The position numbers and the translations under genes are program-made. A stretch of DNA of 64,000 bases from Rhodovulum marinum (GTDB lineage Bacteria; Pseudomonadota; Alphaproteobacteria; Rhodobacterales; Rhodobacteraceae), in NCBI RefSeq assembly GCF_004343075.1, contig NZ_SLXP01000001.1, forward strand, positions 1-64,000, read 5' to 3'. This document shows positions 23,325 through 31,022 of this stretch, piece by piece. Every line of letters begins with the position of its first letter. Position 1 is the stretch's first letter. Under the pieces are notes generated by a model. It saw only the letters and a program-made list of their open reading frames with translations, did no database searches and was not told where the DNA came from.

Positions 23325-23669
23325 ATGCGCCCCGTGTATGCTTTTGCCCTGGCCGGCCTTGCCGGCTGCGTGCAATTCGCCGAGATCGAGCAATCAAGCC
23401 CCGTGAAGCCCAGCCCGACTCTGGTGTCCGAGATCAAGGCCGAAGTGACGCGGGATTTCCTCGACCCCAATAGCGCGCAGTTTCGCAACCTGAGAGTCGT
23501 TGACGTTACACTCGCCAACGGCCAGCACGAGCGGCGCGTCTGCGGCGAAGTAAACGGAAAGAACGCCATGGGCGGCTATGTCGGGTTTTCAATGTTCGGG
23601 GGCGTTGTGGTAGATGGCGACTTTCGGCAACGCGACTTCTTCTCGCCCTGCGAACAGTGGCGCGGCTGA
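23325..23669 (+). CDS. Prophage lipoprotein (moron), opposite strand
   Basis: 114 residues with AGGAG 7 nt before the ATG. A short signal peptide ends in the lipobox LAGC (Cys15). The mature part carries DFLDPNSAQFRNLRVVDV and CGEVNGKNAMGGYVGFSMF, a motif set I know from small periplasmic phage and chromosomal lipoproteins of unknown role. It is the only rightward gene inside a leftward region, has its own leader, and its 3' end overlaps the zinc-finger gene antisense. This is the classic position of a lysogenic-conversion gene such as superinfection exclusion, which is inference. Confidence 0.75.
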   Translation: MRPVYAFALAGLAGCVQFAEIEQSSPVKPSPTLVSEIKAEVTRDFLDPNSAQFRNLRVVDVTLANGQHERRVCGEVNGKNAMGGYVGFSMFGGVVVDGDFRQRDFFSPCEQWRG

Positions 23670-23836
23670 TCCTTCAAGCTGAACGCTTTCCGCCACCGCG
23701 CCTCGGCCGCATCGCGGCACGCCGCACAGGCCCGCAGATAGCGGCGCTCCTCCGGCCGGAGCTCCGTATAGAGCCCGGGCCGACGAAAGCCGAAGGGCGC
23801 GGAGGCCGCGCCGCAGAGGTGACAGGGCCCGGCCAT
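23576..23836 (-). CDS. Small zinc-ribbon-like protein
   Basis: 86 residues from an ATG overlapping the helicase stop by 1 nt. Two CxxC pairs (C5/C8 and C37/C40) could bind zinc. The last third is basic and low-complexity and is encoded antisense to the lipoprotein gene, so the true end may be functionally unimportant. Function unknown; last gene of the replication operon. Confidence 0.6.
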   Translation of the reverse strand: MAGPCHLCGAASAPFGFRRPGLYTELRPEERRYLRACAACRDAAEARWRKAFSLKDQPRHCSQGEKKSRCRKSPSTTTPPNIENPT

Positions 23837-25599
23837 CAGCGATAGCCGGCGTCGCGATCCCGACGCAGCGCGAGGCGCGCGGCGATCTCCGGGAGGAATC
23901 CGATCCCGACATAGTAGGAATCGGATTTCTTGCGGGCGGCGAAGGTCGCGCCCGTCTCCGGGTGCTTGAACATGCCGGCCGCCTTGGCGAGGCGCATGGA
24001 AACGGCGCGCTTCCCCCAAGGCTCGTTCCCGGTGTCCTCCATCCAGAGCCGGAAGCCGTCCACGAGATCGCGCGCGAGGAGCTCGTCGGAGTCGCGGCCG
24101 GTCACATGGCATTGCGTCAGGAGGAAAACCCGGAGCGGGTCGCTCTCCTCGCGGTAAACGCGCGTCGCCTCTGAGATCGCGGCCGGGACCTGGAGCCCGC
24201 CCTCCAGCCACTCGACGGCGCCCTCGATCATCCAATTCAGCACCCCGGACGCCTCGGCCCGGAGCTTGCGCGGGAGAAGCGGATCGACCTCCTCCTCGGG
24301 GATTTGCTCGTCGAAGGGGAGGAGCATCACCCGCCGCCAGATTCCATCATCGTCGCCCCTGATCTCCGGCTTGTGATTGCCCGAGATCGTGAGCTTGAAT
24401 TCCGGCGTCACCTCGACGAATTCCTGTTGCATCCGCCGGATCAAGACGGGCTCGCCGCCGGTCAGGGCCTTGACGATCGCCTCGCGCATCCTCTGGCCCT
24501 GCTCCGGCTCCGAGGCGCGGACCATCCGGGCGCCGGGGATGCGCACGAGGTCGGGCGTCGCGTCCGATCCCTTGCGTTGCTCGGCGCCCGTGAGGCTCTC
24601 GATCGGGACCGTCGTCGCATAATCCGACATGATCTCGGCGATCAGATCGACGAGGGTCGATTTCCCGTTTCGCCCGCCGCCATGGGCGAAGAGGAGCTTT
24701 TGCTCGGTCGTGAGCCCGGTCAGGGTGTAGCCGAACCACCGCTTGAGAAACGCCCGGCGCTCCGGGTCCGGCTGGATACGCGCGAGGAACCGCTCGAAGG
24801 TCGGAGCCGCCGCGCCCGGGTCATAGTCCGCCGCGATCATCTTCGAGACGAGGTGCTCGCGATCATGCGGGAGGAGCTCGAAACCCCACCGCTCCGGGAC
24901 CTCCTCGCCGTCCTTCGCCCACGCCGCCTCGTGCGGATCGACCGCCTTTCGGAAGCGGATCAGCCCCGAGCGGGTGTTGACGACGAGCGGGTCCGCGTTG
25001 AGGCGATTGAGCGGCACGGCGACCGAGACGCTCGCCTCGGTGAGCATGTTGTTTATGGCGGCCGTGTTCCCCGAGCTCTTGGCGTGCGCCCGATGCGACC
25101 GCTTGCGAGCGCCGAGCGCCTTCCGCGCCTCCTTCCCCTCCTTCACGAGCTCCTCTAGCTCCTTGATCCGACGGCGATCGGCCCGCGTGGGGTCGTCCTT
25201 CCGATAGAGGGCTTCGAGCTCCTCGCTCGCCCGCTCCTCGGCCTCGATCGCGGACCGCTCCCAATCTTCGAGCGCGATCCACGGGAGCTCGGCGAGGATG
25301 CGCTCGCCGATCCGATGCGCCAGCGCGCGGACGTCGATCCGGTCCTCGTCGAGCCGCCAGACCTGGCCCGTCCAGCGGTGCCAGCCGACGCGCGGGACGA
25401 AGAGGCAATCCTCGCCAAAATGCGCGAGGAAGCGTTGCCCGTTCCCGTAGTCGTTCAGCGGGAGCGCCGCGCATCGCGACTCGATCGGCTCCTCCTGCGG
25501 GTCGGGCGGGATCGCTCCGGGCCCGCCGGAATCGGCCGGCGGGAATTGCTCGGCCTCCTCGAAGGCCCGGGCGAGCGCGTCTCTCGCGTCCATCTTCAC
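23836..25599 (-). CDS. D5-like phage replicative helicase (primase C-terminal family)
   Basis: 587 residues. A coiled region (110-170) precedes the D5_N-like part; the SF3 helicase core has Walker A GGGRNGKST (307-315), then MVRASEPEQGQRM and FKLTISGNHKPEIRGDDDGIW further on. The C-terminal module (487-570) recurs in the Rha protein. Start GTG 25599 overlaps the primase stop (GTGA) with GGAG 8 nt upstream. Together with the Toprim primase it forms a split primase-helicase for phage replication. Confidence 0.92.
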   Translation of the reverse strand: MKMDARDALARAFEEAEQFPPADSGGPGAIPPDPQEEPIESRCAALPLNDYGNGQRFLAHFGEDCLFVPRVGWHRWTGQVWRLDEDRIDVRALAHRIGERILAELPWIALEDWERSAIEAEERASEELEALYRKDDPTRADRRRIKELEELVKEGKEARKALGARKRSHRAHAKSSGNTAAINNMLTEASVSVAVPLNRLNADPLVVNTRSGLIRFRKAVDPHEAAWAKDGEEVPERWGFELLPHDREHLVSKMIAADYDPGAAAPTFERFLARIQPDPERRAFLKRWFGYTLTGLTTEQKLLFAHGGGRNGKSTLVDLIAEIMSDYATTVPIESLTGAEQRKGSDATPDLVRIPGARMVRASEPEQGQRMREAIVKALTGGEPVLIRRMQQEFVEVTPEFKLTISGNHKPEIRGDDDGIWRRVMLLPFDEQIPEEEVDPLLPRKLRAEASGVLNWMIEGAVEWLEGGLQVPAAISEATRVYREESDPLRVFLLTQCHVTGRDSDELLARDLVDGFRLWMEDTGNEPWGKRAVSMRLAKAAGMFKHPETGATFAARKKSDSYYVGIGFLPEIAARLALRRDRDAGYR

Positions 25600-26720
25600 G
25601 TTGTGCTCTCCTCGGTCCGGCCCGGCTTGTCGCCGAGCTCTCGCAATAGGTCGTTAAGGTCCCGGCCGGCGCCGGGATGCACGATCTCGCCGGCGAGGCC
25701 GGGGATCGCGGATTGCGCGCGGCGGAGCCCGGAGAGGAGCTTCGCGCGGGTCGCTTCGGGATCGCTGTCGCCGTCTTGGATCAGCACGAGCCGCCGCACC
25801 CATGGCGGCGGGACGAAGGCGCGATCGTCGGCGGGGTCGGGCTGGCCCGAGTTGCGCGGCGGAAGCATCCGGCCGGAAATGTTGCCCAGATCGACGGCCG
25901 CCCAATAGACCGCGGGACCGAGAGGGGCGATAACGCGCGCCGAGAGGGTCGTCTCGATCCCCTCGCCCATCACGAGCACGCCGGCGGACGGGTCGCCGCC
26001 GAGACGGATCGCGCCGGCCTTCTTCGAGCCCCGGACCATCTTCGCCGGGAACGCCTCGCCCGTCTCCGGATCGACGATCTCGGCCTTCGCCGAGGGCTTG
26101 GAGAGATCGATCCATGTTTGATGCACCGCCGCGAGCCTCCCGTCCGGCCCTTGGATCGCGGCGATCATGCAGGGGCCGCGGTGCAGCGTGACGAGCCGCC
26201 CGCCGATCTTGCGCACATAGGGGTGATCCGGCTTGAAGCGGAGCGATTTCGGGAGCTCGCGGAGCCGGATCGCACGGGCGGCGAGATATTCGACCACGGG
26301 CGAGGCGGCCGGCGACCTGGCGGAGCTCCAGATCGTCGCGGCGTCGCGGATCGCGGCCTCGCGATAGCGGGCGGCCTCGGCCTCCTGCCGGGCGCGCTCG
26401 GCCCGGGCGCGAGCCTTGCGGCGCGCGAGCTCGGCGGGATCGACCTCGATCGCGGCGCCGGCGAGGTGATCCAGCGCGCCCTTGAAATCGCAGCCTAGAA
26501 CATGCTGCGCGAGGTCGAGCCCGTCCCCCTTGGCGCCGCAGACCCGGCACAGGAAGAGACCGCGATCGAGATTGATCCCGAAACGGTCCCGCCCGCCGCA
26601 GCGCGGGCAGGGCCCGACGAGCTCGCGCCCGTCGCGCCGGAGCCCCTCCAGCGGGAGGCGCTCGATCACCTCCCGCATGGGCATTGCCTTCGCGATCTCG
26701 ATCCTCGGATCGGAGCCCAT
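25596..26720 (-). CDS. DNA primase with CHC2 zinc finger and Toprim domain
   Basis: 374 residues from ATG 26720. A zinc motif C38-x2-C41...C58-x2-C61 (GPCPRCGGRDRF, LFLCRVCGAKG) is followed by a basic helical linker, a DUF7146-like core (LHRGPCMIAAIQGPDG) and a Toprim domain with VLVMGEGIETTLS and LIQDGDSDP. It primes phage DNA synthesis with the downstream helicase. Directly after SSB. Confidence 0.92.
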   Translation of the reverse strand: MGSDPRIEIAKAMPMREVIERLPLEGLRRDGRELVGPCPRCGGRDRFGINLDRGLFLCRVCGAKGDGLDLAQHVLGCDFKGALDHLAGAAIEVDPAELARRKARARAERARQEAEAARYREAAIRDAATIWSSARSPAASPVVEYLAARAIRLRELPKSLRFKPDHPYVRKIGGRLVTLHRGPCMIAAIQGPDGRLAAVHQTWIDLSKPSAKAEIVDPETGEAFPAKMVRGSKKAGAIRLGGDPSAGVLVMGEGIETTLSARVIAPLGPAVYWAAVDLGNISGRMLPPRNSGQPDPADDRAFVPPPWVRRLVLIQDGDSDPEATRAKLLSGLRRAQSAIPGLAGEIVHPGAGRDLNDLLRELGDKPGRTEESTT

Positions 26721-26730
26721 GGCCGCGCCC

Positions 26731-27216
26731 TCAGAAGGGGATTTCGTCGTCGAGATCGCCGGCCGGCCCCGGCCCCGGCCCGCCCGACGCGGCGGGGCCG
26801 CGATCATCCGGGCCGCCGTAGCCGGCCCCGGCGCCACCATAGCCGCCGCCGTCGCCCTGCCCGGATCGGCCGTCGAGGAGGATCAAGTCGCCATTGTAGG
26901 GGCGGAGGACGATCTCGGTCGAATAGCGGTCCTGTCCGCTCTGGTCCTGCCATTTCCGCGTTTCGAGCCGCCCCTCGACGAGCACCTTCGAGCCCTTGCG
27001 GAGGTATTGCTCCGCGACCCGGACAAGCGCCTCATTGAAGATCGCGATCGTGTGCCATTCGGTCCGCTCGCGCTGTTCGCCGGTGTTGCGGTCCTTCCAC
27101 CTGTCGGAGGTCGCCAAGCGGAAATTGCAGACCTTGCCGCCATTCGGGAAGGATCGGACCTCCGGATCGCGGCCGAGGTGCCCGAGGAGCTGCACGCGGT
27201 TGATTGATTTCGCCAT
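26731..27216 (-). CDS. ssb: Single-stranded DNA-binding protein
   Basis: 161 residues: OB fold from [16 protein letters not shown] to about residue 110, Gly-rich linker, and the acidic tip DLDDEIPF that recruits replication proteins in bacterial SSBs. A phage-encoded copy placed in front of primase and helicase. Confidence 0.96.
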   Translation of the reverse strand: MAKSINRVQLLGHLGRDPEVRSFPNGGKVCNFRLATSDRWKDRNTGEQRERTEWHTIAIFNEALVRVAEQYLRKGSKVLVEGRLETRKWQDQSGQDRYSTEIVLRPYNGDLILLDGRSGQGDGGGYGGAGAGYGGPDDRGPAASGGPGPGPAGDLDDEIPF

Positions 27217-27256
27217 GGAAAGCGCCTTTCGTGTTTCGAGGGGGACAGAAGAGCGA

Positions 27257-28429
27257 TCAGATCGTGAGCGGCACGAGGCCGAGATCGAGATCGGCCGGCG
27301 CGTCGAGCCGATAGCCGAAGCCCCAGACCGCGTTGATCTCGATCGGAAGGCCGGCCTCGCGGATACGCTTGCGAAGGTGGGAGACGTGCACGTCGAGGAC
27401 GTTCTCCTTCGGCCCCTCGTCCTCGGAGAGGGACCGCCGCGACGCGCCGGCGGCGCCGAGCGCCTCGCGGCTCACGGGCCGGCCGCGGCGGCGATCGAGC
27501 GCGGCGAGGAGTCGGACCTGGGCCGGGGAGAGGCGAAGGCCGAGCTCGGCGAGCCGGGTCGCGTCGATCTCGTCGGGGCCGGCGATGTATTCGAGGAGCT
27601 CGATCGCGTAATCGAGCCGCTCGCCCTCCGGGCGCGCCATGATCTCGGCACGGATGCGCGAGGGAGCGGGGAGATCGCCGCAGAGCGCCCGCGACGCGCC
27701 GCGCGGCGGAAGGGCGGAGACATGGCGGGCGACGCGGCGCAGCGCGGCCTTGACGATCGCCTTCCCGGAGCGGGCCGGAAGCCCCATATCGGACTCGAAA
27801 CGGGTCAGGAGGTGCCAGAGGCACACCACGCGCGCAACCGAGCACCCGAGATCGGGCCCGAGCTCGGCGAGAAGGCCGCGCAAGCGCGAGCGCGCGAAGG
27901 CGACCGGATCGGGCAGGCCGTCGAGATCGCCCGGCCATTCCCCCTCGTCAAGGAAGGATTGCCACTCCGCGAGGAGCTCCTCGGCCTCGAAGCCTGCGGC
28001 GGCGTGAAGCGCGCGCACATGGGCGGCGGCGGCGAGCTCGCGATCGGTCAGCCGGCGAAGCGGATGGGAGTCGCTGCGGCGGAGCCGGTCGAGCGGGTCG
28101 ATCGACTCGGCGCCATTGTCGCCGAGAGCGGGATCGCGGTCCGCGCCCTTGGCGGCGCCGCGGCCCGCGGGCGTGATCCGGTATTGCGCAAGCGTCGCGC
28201 CCGGATCGATGAGCTCGACCCAGCCGGCCGCGGCGAGATCGTCCACGATCGCCACGTCGAAGGACTCGACGGTTTCCACGGCATCGCCGGCGGCGACGAC
28301 GACGCTCGCCCTCGGAAGCCCCGGGGCGGCGATCAGGAGCGCGCCGGGATGCAGGAGGGACGGGAGGACACGGCGCGCGCGTTCGCGGCCGAGATCGGCG
28401 GGGGCGGGGGTTCTGTCTTGGATTGTCAC
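27257..28429 (-). CDS. DUF6456 regulator with OmpR-type C-terminal DNA-binding domain
   Basis: 390 residues from GTG 28429 (GTGA overlap with the methyltransferase stop). The N-terminal part looks like a winged helix ([26 protein letters not shown]). The middle, around [20 protein letters not shown], matches DUF6456. The C-terminus, [20 protein letters not shown] and [14 protein letters not shown], is an OmpR/PhoB-style winged helix without any receiver domain. Probably a transcription factor acting on phage or host promoters; the domain combination is unusual. It lies in the early operon between methyltransferase and SSB. Confidence 0.7.
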   Translation of the reverse strand: MTIQDRTPAPADLGRERARRVLPSLLHPGALLIAAPGLPRASVVVAAGDAVETVESFDVAIVDDLAAAGWVELIDPGATLAQYRITPAGRGAAKGADRDPALGDNGAESIDPLDRLRRSDSHPLRRLTDRELAAAAHVRALHAAAGFEAEELLAEWQSFLDEGEWPGDLDGLPDPVAFARSRLRGLLAELGPDLGCSVARVVCLWHLLTRFESDMGLPARSGKAIVKAALRRVARHVSALPPRGASRALCGDLPAPSRIRAEIMARPEGERLDYAIELLEYIAGPDEIDATRLAELGLRLSPAQVRLLAALDRRRGRPVSREALGAAGASRRSLSEDEGPKENVLDVHVSHLRKRIREAGLPIEINAVWGFGYRLDAPADLDLGLVPLTI

Positions 28430-29184
28430 GGGTTGCTCTCCTCGTGCGAAGCGGCCGCGGCCGCGGGGGCCTCGCCCATGAGGGCGAGGAGCTCGGTCGG
28501 CGCGCTCGGCGCCGGGGGTGCGGGGGCGGGATAGTCGTCGGGGCGCTCCAGCCGCTTGCGGCAAGGCCCGATCCAGCCGAATTCGGGGGCGGCGTGCGGA
28601 TCGAGGTCGAGCGCCCCGAAGCGATCGCGCTTGATCCAAACGATCCAGATATAAGCCTGATTTGTGCCCGCCTCTGGATCGACCCGGCCTTTCACCAGCG
28701 GCACCCGCTCGGCGAATTGCAGGATCAGGCGCGGCCAATGCCGGGAGAAGATCGAGCGATATCGGCCGATCCCCTCTAGGAACTGTTGCTTAACGAAGAA
28801 GGCCACGCCGACCCGGGCGCGGCGATAGGCGAGCTCGAAGAACTCCTCGGCCCGGTTGAAAGGCGGATTCGTCACGATCCAGTCAGAGGCCGGCGGGGCG
28901 CTGGGGTCCGGCCAGTCAAGAAGGAAATCGACCACCCCGTCCTGATCCGGAAAGGCGTCGCGACAATCCTCGATATCGGTCGAGCGAACCTCGCGGAAAT
29001 ACTCGCCGAGCGGCCGGCTCATGTAGCCCTCGCCACACGCGGGTTCCCAAACGGTCGAGCCGAAAAGAAGCCCGCGCCCGGAGAGCGCCTCGCAGAGCGC
29101 CCGGGTCGCCCAAGGCGGGGTCGGGAAATAGTCGCGATCCCCGGCCGGCGTGCTCCGGGTGTTGAGGGGGAGCGGCCTATCCAT
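28426..29184 (-). CDS. Phage DNA N-methyltransferase (NPPF type)
   Basis: 252 residues. Motif I VWEPACGEGYM near residue 45 binds SAM; motif IV is TNPPFN near 105, the catalytic signature of N6-adenine or N4-cytosine methylases. PTPPWATRALCEAL near the start is typical of phage Dam-like or adenine-specific enzymes. No restriction enzyme is adjacent, so it likely protects or marks phage DNA. Specificity cannot be read from the sequence. Confidence 0.82.
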   Translation of the reverse strand: MDRPLPLNTRSTPAGDRDYFPTPPWATRALCEALSGRGLLFGSTVWEPACGEGYMSRPLGEYFREVRSTDIEDCRDAFPDQDGVVDFLLDWPDPSAPPASDWIVTNPPFNRAEEFFELAYRRARVGVAFFVKQQFLEGIGRYRSIFSRHWPRLILQFAERVPLVKGRVDPEAGTNQAYIWIVWIKRDRFGALDLDPHAAPEFGWIGPCRKRLERPDDYPAPAPPAPSAPTELLALMGEAPAAAAASHEESNP

Positions 29185-29386
29185 GGCGGCGCGCCTTCGC
29201 GCGGCGGATCAGGCCGAGGAGCGGGCGATCCGGGAGCGCCCGGGGGGCGTCGAGGACAAGGCGCAGATATGCCGCGACCATTTCCGCGGCGATCTCCTGC
29301 GCGGGAAATCCAGCCTCGACGGCGAGCGCCTCCATCGCCCGGCGCTCGGCCGGCGAGAGGCGCGAGAGGAGGAGATCGTCGCTCAT
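29177..29386 (-). CDS. Small early protein
   Basis: 69 residues, MSDDLLLSRLSPAERRAMEAL then a basic end. Coupled by short overlaps to the HTH gene upstream and methyltransferase downstream. Not recognised; helix-rich. Confidence 0.6.
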   Translation of the reverse strand: MSDDLLLSRLSPAERRAMEALAVEAGFPAQEIAAEMVAAYLRLVLDAPRALPDRPLLGLIRRAKARRHG

Positions 29387-29640
29387 GACGGCACGCCCGA
29401 CACGAGCGCGGGAAGCTCGACGTCCGCCTCGGCGGCGAGAGCCCGGAGCGTGCGCTCCAGCTTCGCGGCCGTTCCGAGCGTGAGGTCCGACTCCGCGTTG
29501 AGAATTCGGCCGACCGTATTCACGGAAAGCCCGGAGCGGAGAGACAGGCGGGAGGCAGGAAGGCCGGCCGCCCGCATCGAATCAGCGAGCCAAGCGCGGA
29601 ACCTGGCCGCATCTGGAAGGGTGTTCGGGTTCTCTGTCAC
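29383..29640 (-). CDS. HTH regulator, first gene of the leftward early operon
   Basis: 85 residues from GTG 29640, which has GAGG 7 nt upstream. A GTG at 29673 is excluded because it would lie upstream of the predicted transcription start and place the operator inside the gene. HTH: ASRLSLRSGLSVNTVGRIL (about residues 30-48). By position, a Cro-like early regulator opposed to the rightward HTH gene. Confidence 0.7.
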   Translation of the reverse strand: MTENPNTLPDAARFRAWLADSMRAAGLPASRLSLRSGLSVNTVGRILNAESDLTLGTAAKLERTLRALAAEADVELPALVSGVPS

Positions 29641-29650
29641 GGGTGCCTCG

Positions 29651-29701
29651 TCACAAATAATTGTGACGCTCACCCTATGTTGTGAATTCCGCGGCCGTCA
29701 A
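29651..29701 (-). promoter_or_regulatory. Leftward early promoter with operator
   Basis: On the minus strand TTGACG (29701-29696), 16-bp spacer, CATAGG (29679-29674). The operator TCACAAATAATTGTGA (29651-29666) begins at the predicted start site. A bound repressor would block initiation of the early/replication operon. Confidence 0.65.
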
Positions 29702-29732
29702 CACATTTTCTCGCGTCTGGAATACCTCACCT

Positions 29733-29760
29733 TTGGACATGGTGCGCTTCCCATTATTTT
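29733..29760 (+). promoter_or_regulatory. Rightward promoter of the candidate repressor gene
   Basis: TTGGAC (29733-29738), 16-bp spacer, TATTTT (29755-29760), leading to the HTH gene at 29811. No full operator overlaps it, so expression in the lysogen would not be shut off by the same repressor. One half-site TTGTGA lies upstream at 29680-29685. Confidence 0.45.
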
Positions 29761-29810
29761 GTGCGCGCATACGCCCGGAAACGGCGACCATGCAGCAAGG
29801 GAAACGGTCA

Positions 29811-30158
29811 ATGAGTAACGAGACGAACGAAGCGCGCATCCAGACGGCACGGCAAAACCTCCGGATTGCGATTGCGATCCGGGAAACGACGGCCGCCGAG
29901 GTGTCCCGGGCGGCCGATCTCAGCGTGAACGCGCTCGGCGCGTTTCTTCGTGGGAAGAGCTCGATCTCCTACGCGAACCTCCTACGGGTCTGCGACGTGC
30001 TCGATATCCCGATCGGAATTCTGCACACCCCCGGAAGCGTCACACCCGGGCGCCTGGAACTCCAAAAGGTGCTTTCAGAGCTTTCCCCGGAAGAGCTCGC
30101 AGCAACGGTCAAGAATCTGTCGGCTCGACCGGCCCCGGGACGGGATCACGACGCTTGA
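29811..30158 (+). CDS. HTH_XRE protein, candidate lysogeny repressor
   Basis: 115 residues; ATG 29811 chosen, with an in-frame ATG at 29790 as alternative. HTH_XRE: TAAEVSRAADLSVNALGAFL (about 27-46), then KSSISYANLLRVCDVLDI. The C-terminus (LQKVLSELSPEELAATVKNL) could dimerise; there is no S24 peptidase domain, so induction would not be by RecA-type self-cleavage. Divergent from the early operon, in the classic repressor position. Likely ligand of the three TCACAA-N4-TTGTGA sites (inference). Confidence 0.7.
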   Translation: MSNETNEARIQTARQNLRIAIAIRETTAAEVSRAADLSVNALGAFLRGKSSISYANLLRVCDVLDIPIGILHTPGSVTPGRLELQKVLSELSPEELAATVKNLSARPAPGRDHDA

Positions 30159-30246
30159 GATCACGCGCAAGAGCATAGAGAGCCTCGTCACTCCAGCCCC
30201 GCGTGATCTCGTGGATTTGCTCGATATACTCGGACCTTTCAGCCAT
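30109..30246 (-). CDS. Possible 45-residue protein
   Basis: Opens MAERSEYIEQIHEITRGWSD and is predicted helical; it overlaps the 3' end of the repressor gene convergently. The ribosome site is weak (GGGGGTG, too far). It may be a small real gene or an antisense leader; kept because the composition is protein-like. Confidence 0.35.
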   Translation of the reverse strand: MAERSEYIEQIHEITRGWSDEALYALARDLKRRDPVPGPVEPTDS

Positions 30247-30354
30247 GACACTACACCCCCACAAATCGTTAATCACCCGCGCGCGCGGATCGCTCGCACC
30301 GGATGGCCCGGATAACTGGCAAGAAACGCACACCAACGCAACTCACCTTATTAT

Positions 30355-30383
30355 TTGATTGTCACAAGTTATTGTGATATTGG
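30355..30383 (+). promoter_or_regulatory. Integrase-operon promoter with operator filling its spacer
   Basis: TTGATT (30355-30360), 17-bp spacer, TATTGG (30378-30383). The operator TCACAAGTTATTGTGA occupies 30362-30377, almost exactly the spacer, so repressor binding would exclude RNA polymerase. Confidence 0.65.
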
Positions 30384-30405
30384 CACCTTGCAGGAGGTGC
30401 CAGAC

Positions 30406-30669
30406 ATGAACAAAGATGGAACAAACAACAGAAAGACAGGGGGTTTTAATCCCGGCCATGCGCCCGCCGCACCGCGCGGCCTGGGCGACCTGGTGCGCCA
30501 TTGCGCCGCGGCGACGGCCGCCTTCGTCGCCTTCTCGATCGGCGCGGCGCTGCGCCATGCCGCAACGGGAGAGGCACCCGGGTCGCTCCAGCCGATCGCC
30601 GTCACGCTCTGGGGCTGGCCCTTCGGGCTCCCAACTTCGGCCACGCTGCTTTGGGTGCTCCGCCGATGA
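30406..30669 (+). CDS. Small membrane protein of the integrase operon
   Basis: 87 residues with AGGAGGT 8 nt before the ATG. Hydrophobic segments near residues 36-52 and 65-84 suggest two membrane passes. It is the first gene after the operator-controlled promoter, and its stop overlaps the next ATG (ATGA). Not recognised. Confidence 0.65.
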   Translation: MNKDGTNNRKTGGFNPGHAPAAPRGLGDLVRHCAAATAAFVAFSIGAALRHAATGEAPGSLQPIAVTLWGWPFGLPTSATLLWVLRR

Positions 30670-31022
30670 TCGCGGCGATCCCCGATCCGACCGGCCTCCT
30701 CGACGAGCAGCTCTTGACCGTCGAGGAGGCCGTCGCGTGGCTGGCCGAGCGCGGGATCGAGACAAGCCGCTTCGGGCTCTACCGGCTCCGGGCCGAGGGA
30801 TCGCTCCCGACGATCCGCACCCGCGGCCGGAAGCGGATCAAGTTTCGCCCGAGCGACCTCGCCCGGGCCTTCGTTGAAGGGGAAGAGAAATGGCCCTCAA
30901 GCTCTTCCGGCGGAAGCCGGGCGGAAACTGGATCATCCGCGGCAAGCTCGCGGGAAAAAGCGTTTATGAAAGCTCTGGAACGAGTGAGCGCCGCCTCGCC
31001 GAGGCGAAGAGGGTCCGCCTAG
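30666..31022 (+). CDS. Excisionase-like small HTH protein
   Basis: 118 residues. LLTVEEAVAWLAERGIETS followed by FGLYRLRAEGSLPTIRTR and RIKFRPSDLARAF is a MerR/HTH_17-type winged helix as in phage excisionases. The last 45 residues are Ser/Arg-rich and overlap the integrase start by 133 nt, so they may be dispensable. Location directly before integrase supports a recombination directionality factor. Confidence 0.7.
   Translation: MIAAIPDPTGLLDEQLLTVEEAVAWLAERGIETSRFGLYRLRAEGSLPTIRTRGRKRIKFRPSDLARAFVEGEEKWPSSSSGGSRAETGSSAASSREKAFMKALERVSAASPRRRGSA

Noticed and set aside
29641-29673. Upstream GTG start for the leftward HTH gene
   Set aside because: It would start before the predicted transcription start and place the operator in the coding region; GTG 29640 has a good ribosome site.
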